64,000 bases of DNA, taken from NCBI GenBank assembly GCA_910584915.1, contig CAJUDM010000010.1:57898-121897 (forward strand). The letters run 5' to 3'. Made by a program: the position numbers and the translations under genes. The notes under the pieces were generated by a model. The model ran no database searches, was not told where the DNA came from, and saw only the letters and a program-made list of their open reading frames with translations. This DNA is from an uncultured Lachnospiraceae bacterium (lineage in GTDB: Bacteria; Bacillota; Clostridia; Lachnospirales; Lachnospiraceae). This document shows, piece after piece, positions 58,563 through 64,000 of this stretch (position 1 is its first letter; every line of letters starts with the position of its first letter).

Positions 58563-59400
58563 CTTATTATCCGCTTATACCGCCAGATTGCTGAAAGACA
58601 AACTTTTCTGGCTGATCGAGTGCGTCATCGCTCTGTGGGCAGCCTATGTCTTCCGGCTTGCAAGGCAGAGTTTCGTCTGCGGTATGCACCATATCAGCAA
58701 AACCTTCCACACCAATCCCTATTTTTTTAATGCGGCGATCTGGCTTGGCATCAGCCTTGCCCTCTACAGCGCCTATTTTACAGGGACGGAATACCATGAC
58801 GGCATTCTGCGCAATCAGATCATCTCGGGGCACAGGCGCTACGAGATCTATCTGTCCCACTATCTGGTCATTTTGCTTGCCGGCGTCATGCAGGCTGCCG
58901 CTTACTATTTTGTCCTTATCACGGCGGACGGCTTCTTTCTCGGCTTTTCTGTGATGCATATGCTGGTAAAGCCGGCGGAATATATTTTGTTGATCCTCCT
59001 TGCGCTGCTCGGATATTCCGCTCTTTTTTCCTGCTTCTCGATGCTGCTTGCCAATAAGAACGCAGCGGTGTTCGTGCAGCTTCTGCTTGCCATCCTGATG
59101 CTGTATTTCGGTTTTGCGACAGTCAGTTCTTTGCAGGAACCCAGGACTTCTCTTGTCACCAGCACTTACCGGGGCGAGAACCGGACGATCCCCAATCCAA
59201 ACTATCTCGAGGGCGCCAGGCGGGAACTCTATGAATGGGCAGACGGACTCAATCCCTCCTCCCTGTCCCTGCACGGCGTCATGGCAGAGAAAAAAGGCGG
59301 GATTCCCTTCCATGCAAAGATCCCCGTCGGAACTGCTCTGCTGACTGTCTGTTTCACAGCAGGCGGAGCGTATGGTTTCTCCAGAAAAGAGTTGAAGTAA
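58555..59400 (+). CDS. ABC transporter permease subunit
   Basis: A 281-residue membrane protein with about six helices and a large loop between helices 1 and 2, pairing with the ATP-binding protein upstream. ALWAAYVFRLARQSFVCG is in the first part and AVFVQLLLAILMLYFGFATV is a later helix. GGGGAGGAG lies just upstream of the ATG at 58555. No specific substrate can be named; context suggests peptide antibiotics. Confidence 0.85.
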   Translation: MYNLLSAYTARLLKDKLFWLIECVIALWAAYVFRLARQSFVCGMHHISKTFHTNPYFFNAAIWLGISLALYSAYFTGTEYHDGILRNQIISGHRRYEIYLSHYLVILLAGVMQAAAYYFVLITADGFFLGFSVMHMLVKPAEYILLILLALLGYSALFSCFSMLLANKNAAVFVQLLLAILMLYFGFATVSSLQEPRTSLVTSTYRGENRTIPNPNYLEGARRELYEWADGLNPSSLSLHGVMAEKKGGIPFHAKIPVGTALLTVCFTAGGAYGFSRKELK

Positions 59401-59414
59401 AGGCAGGTGCCCTG

Positions 59415-60299
59415 ATGTTTTTTCGGATTCTGTGTGTGATCCTATTTCTCGTCATTTTGATTTTATTGTATAAAATATATACTGTAAAGAAGGCTCTGCG
59501 GGATATCTGCGCTCTGTTTGATAAGCATCTCACTGCGGATACCAACACGCTCATCACAGTTTCTACCGGGGACAGACATATCAGAAAGCTTGCCGCACAC
59601 CTCAACGATGAACTGGCGGCTCTGCGCAGCCAGCGCAGGAAATATATGAAGGGCGATCAGGCGTTAAAGGACGCTGTCACAAATATCTCCCATGACCTGC
59701 GCACGCCCCTGACCGCCGTCAGCGGCTATCTGGAACTGCTCGACAAGGAGGAGCTGAATAAAGATGCGGCAAGGTATCTGTCCTGCATCCGAAACCGCAC
59801 GGAGGCTTTAAAGTCTCTGACCGAAGAACTGTTTCGCTATACCACCTCGCTGAGCGCCGAAAAAATGACGCTGGAGCCCCTGGATATCCGGACTGTACTG
59901 GAGGAAAGCCTACTTTGCCTTTACGGGGCGATGGTTCAAAAAGAGATGGTCCCAGATGTTCAGATTCCGGAGGTTCCCGTGATCCGGCAGTTAAACCGCC
60001 CTGCCCTCTCAAGAGTTTTCTCCAATATCCTGCAAAACGCCCTGAAATACGGAGAGGGCGCTCTGTCCGTCTCTCTACAGGAAAGCGGCGAGATCCTGTT
60101 CAGCAATCCCGCCCCTTCTCTTGATCCGGTGCAGGTCCAAAAACTGTTCAACCGGTTTTTCACGGTGGAAAACGCCAAAAACTCCACCGGGCTCGGACTC
60201 TCCATCGCAAAGACACTCGTCCAGGAAATGCAGGGGGAGATCACTGCGGAATACAAAAAGAACCGGTTATCCATCCGAATCCTTTTTCGGGAGGGATAA
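59415..60299 (+). CDS. Sensor histidine kinase, short intramembrane-sensing type
   Basis: A 294-residue kinase with a single N-terminal membrane helix (about 3-24) and almost no external domain, then HisKA with phospho-His93 in NISHDLRTPLTAVSGYLELL, N-box NILQNALKYGEG and G-boxes GLGLSIAKTLVQEM. The small sensor suggests that stimulus is received via the neighbouring ABC transporter, as in BceS- or lantibiotic-type systems. AGGTG precedes the ATG at 59415, 14 bp after the permease stop. A long hairpin spans its stop codon. Confidence 0.92.
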   Translation: MFFRILCVILFLVILILLYKIYTVKKALRDICALFDKHLTADTNTLITVSTGDRHIRKLAAHLNDELAALRSQRRKYMKGDQALKDAVTNISHDLRTPLTAVSGYLELLDKEELNKDAARYLSCIRNRTEALKSLTEELFRYTTSLSAEKMTLEPLDIRTVLEESLLCLYGAMVQKEMVPDVQIPEVPVIRQLNRPALSRVFSNILQNALKYGEGALSVSLQESGEILFSNPAPSLDPVQVQKLFNRFFTVENAKNSTGLGLSIAKTLVQEMQGEITAEYKKNRLSIRILFREG

Positions 60300-60304
60300 C
60301 CGGT
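60262..60304. terminator. Long hairpin across the histidine-kinase stop codon
   Basis: ACCGGTTATCC (60262-60272) pairs perfectly with GGATAACCGGT (60294-60304), and CCGAA/TTCGG forms an inner stem. There is no T run, but position between the convergent kinase and transporter genes suggests termination. Confidence 0.6.
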
Positions 60305-60316
60305 ATATATTTCGTC

Positions 60317-61348
60317 CTACAACCCTGCCTTCTTTATCCCATACACAGCCATATCTCCCACCTTCCGTCTCTTCCCATCCCGCACCGTCAGGCAGGCGAG
60401 CTTCTCAAGAAATCCTCTCATCGGAAGTAACACCAGCGTCGCCGCTATATTAAATATACTGTGCACTGTGGCAATACCAGCCGCGTCTGCGCTCTTTGCC
60501 ATGAAGGCAAAGGGGATCACCGCATGCAGCCCATAGAACAGCAGCATAAACAGCACCGTTCCGATCAGGTTGAAATACAGGTGGATAAACGCCGCCCTTT
60601 TCGCGTTTTTGCCGCTGCGGGAGGCGGAGATCAGCGCCGTCGCGCAGGTGCCGATATTCTGCCCCATGATGATCGGGATCGCGGAGGCGTAGGACACCGC
60701 CCCGGTCGCACACAGCGCCTGCAAAATACCCACCGATGCGGAAGAGCTCTGGATCAGCGCCGTCAGCAGGGCTCCCATGAGCATCCCTGTGACCGGATGG
60801 GAGAACATCAGAAACAGATTGGTGAATGCCGGGATATCTTTCAGGGGCGCCACCGCACCGCTCATCGCTTCCATGCCCGTCATCAGCACCGCAAAGCCAA
60901 GCAGGATACCGCCAATCTGCTTTCGTTTCCCTTTTTTGGCAAACAGATACAGGCAGATGCCGATCACGCCCAGAAAAGGTGCAAACGAATCCGGTTTCAG
61001 CATCCTGACAAAGAAATTGCTGCTCTCGAGCCCCGCCAGGGACAAAATCCAGGATGTGACGGTAGTGCCGATGTTCGCCCCCATAATGATCCCCACCGCC
61101 TGGTGCAGCGTCATAATGCCGGAATTGACAAATCCCACCACCATCACCGTTGTCGCGGAGGAGGACTGGATCACCGCTGTCACCGAAGCGCCCAAAAGGA
61201 CTGCCCTGAGCGGGCTCGCCGTCAACCTCCCCAGAATATATTCCAGCCTGCCCCCCGACAATCTCGACAGGTTCAGTCCCATAACATGCATCCCCGAAAG
61301 GAACAGCGCCAGTCCGCCCAGCATCAAAAATATTGAAAATATACTCAT
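60317..61348 (-). CDS. Na/Pi cotransporter family protein lacking the PhoU-like domain
   Basis: A 343-residue transporter with the family's two inverted-repeat signatures, AVIQSSSATTVMVVGFVNSG and ALIQSSSASVGILQ, plus GANIGTTVTSWILS and GQNIGTCATALISAS. Many bacterial members are about 540-590 residues with a C-terminal PhoU-like domain; here the protein stops soon after the last membrane helix (KLACLTVRDGKRRKVGDMAV...), directly beside the convergent kinase gene. It could be a genuine short form or a 3' truncation. It lies downstream of PhoR/PhoP-type genes and has its own TTTACA-box promoter. Confidence 0.88.
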   Translation of the reverse strand: MSIFSIFLMLGGLALFLSGMHVMGLNLSRLSGGRLEYILGRLTASPLRAVLLGASVTAVIQSSSATTVMVVGFVNSGIMTLHQAVGIIMGANIGTTVTSWILSLAGLESSNFFVRMLKPDSFAPFLGVIGICLYLFAKKGKRKQIGGILLGFAVLMTGMEAMSGAVAPLKDIPAFTNLFLMFSHPVTGMLMGALLTALIQSSSASVGILQALCATGAVSYASAIPIIMGQNIGTCATALISASRSGKNAKRAAFIHLYFNLIGTVLFMLLFYGLHAVIPFAFMAKSADAAGIATVHSIFNIAATLVLLPMRGFLEKLACLTVRDGKRRKVGDMAVYGIKKAGL

Positions 61349-61428
61349 AAATAAATTCCTCCTGTAGAAACAGATCCAATGGTGAAATGGTTTCTTTCAT
61401 CATCCTCATATCTATCTTACAGAAGGAA

Positions 61429-61468
61429 TGTAAAATTATAACCCGTTGTATTGTAAAGTTCCTGTAAA
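61429..61468 (-). promoter_or_regulatory. Probable Pho box and -10 upstream of the Na/Pi transporter
   Basis: On the minus strand TTTACA occurs at 61463-61468 and 61452-61457, exactly 11 bp apart, followed after 11 bp by consensus TATAAT (61435-61440). A third TTTACA (61429-61434) abuts the -10. Direct TT(T/A)ACA repeats with 11-bp period are the PhoP-binding pattern of B. subtilis, and their place over the -35 region fits activation. Confidence 0.75.
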
Positions 61469-61488
61469 ATGTGAGCAGGCTTATTTCC

Positions 61489-62808
61489 TTATTTCGGCAA
61501 AAATACCGTGATTTCCGTCCCTTTTCCGGGCGTGCTCTTCAACCTGATCTCCCCGTTGTGGTACTGCACCGCATGTTTCACGATGGAAAGCCCCAGCCCT
61601 GTCCCGCCGGACTGTTTGGACCGGCTCTTATCGATCCGGTAAAACCGCTCGAAAACATGGCTCTGATCCCCCGGCGGGATGCCGATCCCCGTATCCTTGA
61701 CCGTGATCACCGCCCTGCTTTCCTCCTCCCCGATGCCGATATGCACGGTGCCGCCTCTCTTGTTATATTTGATGGCATTGTCACAGAGATTATAGAGGAT
61801 CTCCATGATCAGGCGGTAGACGCCCGTCACCGCCACATCCTCCCCTTTTAACAACAAAATGATATGCCTCCTCCTCGCCGCATCCGACAGGGAAGAGCGC
61901 ACCTCCTTCGCCACCTCGAACAGATGCACCGTCTCCACCGGCAGCGAATCCCCCGTATCGAGCTGGGAGAGGCGTATGATATCCTCCACCAGCGTCACCA
62001 TCCTCGCCGCCTCCCGCCGCATCTTCGCCGCAAAGCCGGGAACATCCTCCTCCCGCACCATCCCGTTTTCCAGAAGCTCCGCCGTCCCCATAATGGATTG
62101 CAGCGGGGTTTTCAGCTCATGGGAAACATTTGCCGTAAATTCTATTCTGTCCTGCTGTGCCAGCGTGTATGCCCGCCCAAGCTCCTGATTCTGCTTATCG
62201 ATCCTTTTCAGCAGAGGCGACAATTCCTCATATACCTCATTGCCCAGCGGATCTTCCAGATCCAGCCCGTTGATCGGCTTCACGATATTTTCCGACAGCC
62301 GCAGTGCCAAAACCGCCGATAACACAAGGGCGATCGCCAGGACAAGCATGATCGGCTGCTGCATGCCAATCACGATTGCCCCCAATGTAATGCTTGTCCG
62401 GGAGATGCGGAGCACCGAACCGTCCTTTAATCTTCTCGCATAATAATCCGTTTTTTCCGTCAGCGTGGCGGAATAGCGGACGCTGTGCCCCTCCCCCTCT
62501 CCGAATGCCTCCCGGATCTCCTCCCGCTGCCCGTGGTTTTCCATAGTCCCCGCATCCGCCGCGGTATCATAGACAACCTCGCCATCCGGCGAAACACAGG
62601 TCACACGGCTTGAGCCGAAATCCGTCTGCCTCAAATAGTCCTCTCCAAACTCCTCCACGCCCGATACGGCGATCTGAAGCTCCTGCAGCAGCAGTTCCGA
62701 CTGCTGTCCTTCAAAATAGTGATAGAATCCTCCGAAAATAAATACCATGCTGGAAAACAGCACCGCCAGGGCGGTAAAGAGGATATGGCGAAAGATCTTT
62801 CTGCTCAT
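61489..62808 (-). CDS. phoR: PhoR-like sensor histidine kinase
   Basis: A 439-residue kinase with membrane helix 1 (about 7-29), an extracytoplasmic sensor (about 30-142), membrane helix 2 (about 143-170), then HisKA with phospho-His230 in FTANVSHELKTPLQSIMG, N-box ILYNLCDNAIKYNKRGG and G-box GTGLGLSIVKHAVQYHNG. No PAS domain is clear. The ATG at 62808 overlaps the stop of the response-regulator gene (ATGA), with GGAGGAG upstream. Context with a phosphate transporter and TTTACA boxes supports a phosphate-starvation role. Confidence 0.88.
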   Translation of the reverse strand: MSRKIFRHILFTALAVLFSSMVFIFGGFYHYFEGQQSELLLQELQIAVSGVEEFGEDYLRQTDFGSSRVTCVSPDGEVVYDTAADAGTMENHGQREEIREAFGEGEGHSVRYSATLTEKTDYYARRLKDGSVLRISRTSITLGAIVIGMQQPIMLVLAIALVLSAVLALRLSENIVKPINGLDLEDPLGNEVYEELSPLLKRIDKQNQELGRAYTLAQQDRIEFTANVSHELKTPLQSIMGTAELLENGMVREEDVPGFAAKMRREAARMVTLVEDIIRLSQLDTGDSLPVETVHLFEVAKEVRSSLSDAARRRHIILLLKGEDVAVTGVYRLIMEILYNLCDNAIKYNKRGGTVHIGIGEEESRAVITVKDTGIGIPPGDQSHVFERFYRIDKSRSKQSGGTGLGLSIVKHAVQYHNGEIRLKSTPGKGTEITVFLPK

Positions 62809-63479
62809 GCCTTCTCCTCCAGCCGATACCCCACCCCTCTGACAGTCTCTATCATATCGCCGTACTTCCCGAGTTTCTGCCGCAGCGTCCTGATATGCAT
62901 ATCGAGTGTCCTTGTCTCTCCCACATAATTGTCCCCCCACACCCGGAGAAACAACTGTTCCCTGGAAAAAGCGACGCCCCGCCGCTCTAAAAACAGCCGC
63001 AGCAGTTCAAATTCTTTCAGCGTCAACTCAATGCGCACACCGTCCGCAAACACAGTCCGCTCCTCCGTGTTCAGCGAAATACCGCCGGCTTTCAGCAGGC
63101 TGACGCCCGCCGGCTTTTTGCACCTGCGCAGCACCGCCTTCACCCTCGATACCATCTCCATCATGCCAAAGGGCTTCACCAGATAGTCATCCGCGCCGAT
63201 GTCCAGGCTTCTCACCTTCTCATGCTCCGCGCCCTTTGCGGTCGCCATGATCACGGGAATATCCGCCGCATCCTTATCCGCCTTCAGCCTCCGCAGGATT
63301 TCCACGCCGTCCATCTTTGGCAGCATGATATCAAGCAGGATCAGATCCGGCTTCTCCTCCTCCAGCGCGGCAAAGAAGGCGCTTCCCTCCGCAAACCCTC
63401 TCGCCTCAAACCCCGTTGACCGCAGGGAGTACACCTCCAGCTCCCTGATATTCTCATCGTCTTCCACACACCAGACCAA
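62805..63479 (-). CDS. phoP: PhoB/PhoP-type response regulator
   Basis: A 224-residue OmpR-family regulator: VWCVEDDENIRELEVYSL, phospho-Asp50 in LILLDIMLPKMDG, TAKGAEHEKV and YLVKPFGMMEMV, then a winged-helix domain ending RTLDMHIRTLRQKLGKYGDM and ETVRGVGYRLEE. The start is probably TTG with GGGAGG 7 nt upstream, as no ATG lies in frame nearby. It is first gene of the regulator-kinase operon and is preceded by four TTTACA boxes, suggesting autoregulation. Confidence 0.9.
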   Translation of the reverse strand: MVWCVEDDENIRELEVYSLRSTGFEARGFAEGSAFFAALEEEKPDLILLDIMLPKMDGVEILRRLKADKDAADIPVIMATAKGAEHEKVRSLDIGADDYLVKPFGMMEMVSRVKAVLRRCKKPAGVSLLKAGGISLNTEERTVFADGVRIELTLKEFELLRLFLERRGVAFSREQLFLRVWGDNYVGETRTLDMHIRTLRQKLGKYGDMIETVRGVGYRLEEKA

Positions 63480-63597
63480 TGTAAATCCTCCCTGTTATGA
63501 CAAGTTCCTGTAACAGCCATCCGATCTCACCGTCACACGCGTTCCCTGCGCGCACACCGGCGTCTATGTCACATAAAATGTCCCACTATCATTTCAC

Positions 63598-63658
63598 ATT
63601 ATCAGTATATACAACAGTTGTAAAATGTAAAGGAGCGCCAGTGTAAAATTTTTGTAAA
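63598..63658 (-). promoter_or_regulatory. Probable Pho boxes and promoter of the response-regulator/kinase operon
   Basis: On the minus strand TTTACA occurs at 63653-63658, 63642-63647 (11 bp apart), 63626-63631 and 63619-63624. A -10 GATAAT is at 63598-63603. The pair with 11-bp spacing copies the arrangement at the Na/Pi promoter, supporting one regulator for both. The leader to the start codon is about 115 nt, with no other feature seen. Confidence 0.65.
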
Positions 63659-63661
63659 ATC

Positions 63662-64000
63662 TCAAGGGGCTGCCGCAAGTGACGGGCTCGCCTGCTTTAT
63701 AAATTTCTTTTTCCGGGGATCGCCCTCCGCACAGTAAATATCCAGCCGGCTCAGATCAAAAACACTGCTCCACACCGTCTCAAAATCAGGCTCGTCATCA
63801 TACTGGCAGATAAAGCCGTAGTCCCCTCTCAGAAGGCGCTCTGTCTCCTCCACATGATCCTGCGCGCCAACTATATACTTATGAAAGCTGTCCATAACCG
63901 TTCTGTACCGCCTCTCGGAACCGTAATCATTCCCATCCGCATCATCATATCCTTTCATCTCACCGGAAGTAAAACTGTTGACCGTACAGACGATCCCGCC
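63662..64000 (-). CDS. C-terminal part of a probable choloylglycine hydrolase/C45-type amidase (cut by window end)
   Basis: The frame stays open to the last base of the window, so the gene begins outside. The visible part reads GIVCTVNSFTSGEMKGYDDA then DGNDYGSERRYRTVMDSFHK, a pattern of linear amide C-N hydrolases (N-S-F-T...S-E-R-Y). The N-terminal nucleophile Cys would be upstream of the window. The apparent ATG at 63958 is internal. Substrate class (bile salt, penicillin-type or other amide) cannot be judged from this fragment. It ends 3 bp from the Pho boxes of the next operon. Confidence 0.6.
   Translation of the reverse strand, partial: GGIVCTVNSFTSGEMKGYDDADGNDYGSERRYRTVMDSFHKYIVGAQDHVEETERLLRGDYGFICQYDDEPDFETVWSSVFDLSRLDIYCAEGDPRKKKFIKQASPSLAAAP

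Noticed and set aside
1..64000. tRNA, rRNA, riboswitch or transposase genes
   Set aside because: I looked for T-loop GTTCGA-type motifs, rRNA-like sequence, classical riboswitch cores and transposase motifs and found nothing convincing; a covariance-model search would be decisive.

Overview
The window looks like chromosome of a gut-type Clostridia, most probably Lachnospiraceae. The basis is the gene families and their order: FtsA-like protein/CoaE/PolA, plsX-acpP-rnc-smc with ftsY nearby, a MecA adaptor, UPF0210/UPF0237 proteins, a CD1871A-family CXXC peptide and DUF819 and DUF4230 proteins. Base composition is moderate, coding is dense, AGGAGG-type ribosome sites are strong, and GTG and TTG starts occur. 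I see no rRNA, tRNA, CRISPR array, prophage or insertion sequence with a transposase. Genus-level assignment is not possible from sequence reading alone.

Layout. 1-9.2 kb: a tandem repeat, a pyridoxamine-kinase-like gene, a small duplicated-domain protein with its own operator-like palindrome, a very unusual 1234-residue AAA+ protease, tmcAL, and a hypothetical/MerR pair. 9.6-16.1 kb: a low-GC orphan, UPF0210, a chemotaxis receptor and UPF0237, two immunity-like genes, a TfoX C-terminal protein and a WalJ-type hydrolase; two copies of a dispersed hairpin repeat lie here. 16.1-28.7 kb: FtsA-like protein, coaE, polA and mecA, with about 5.7 kb of accessory genes between coaE and polA (YbaK, a flavin-type oxidase, an Imm26-Imm51 immunity protein, an ECF sigma/anti-sigma pair, small membrane proteins). 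28.7-36.3 kb: two DUF4230 proteins and a dipeptide or muropeptide use cluster (PepD, dipeptide epimerase, transglutaminase-like protein, DUF819 permease). 36.5-39.2 kb: an exported zinc-finger/long-helix protein with a B-box membrane partner, then a divergent repressor/small-protein switch. 39.3-53.4 kb: cyclase, YitT, threonine ammonia-lyase, ftsY, accessory genes including a yhcG pseudogene broken by one amber codon, then smc, rnc, acpP, plsX and an Rrf2 regulator.

53.6-60.3 kb runs on the plus strand: a TlpA lipoprotein, a CXXC peptide and a NapH-like iron-sulfur membrane protein (a probable envelope thiol redox module), then MATE, a response regulator, an ABC transporter and a histidine kinase (a probable antimicrobial-peptide detoxification module with 12-bp regulator repeats before the ABC genes). 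60.3-63.5 kb is a phosphate module: Na/Pi transporter and PhoR/PhoP-type two-component genes, each transcription unit preceded by TTTACA direct repeats. The window ends inside a probable choloylglycine/C45-type hydrolase.

The strongest candidate for something undescribed is the gene at 2368-6072. It joins an RNase H1-type hybrid-binding (viroplasmin) domain, an acidic tandem-repeat linker, a Clp-type AAA+ module, a receiver-like domain and a soluble FtsH-type AAA+/zinc protease in one polypeptide.
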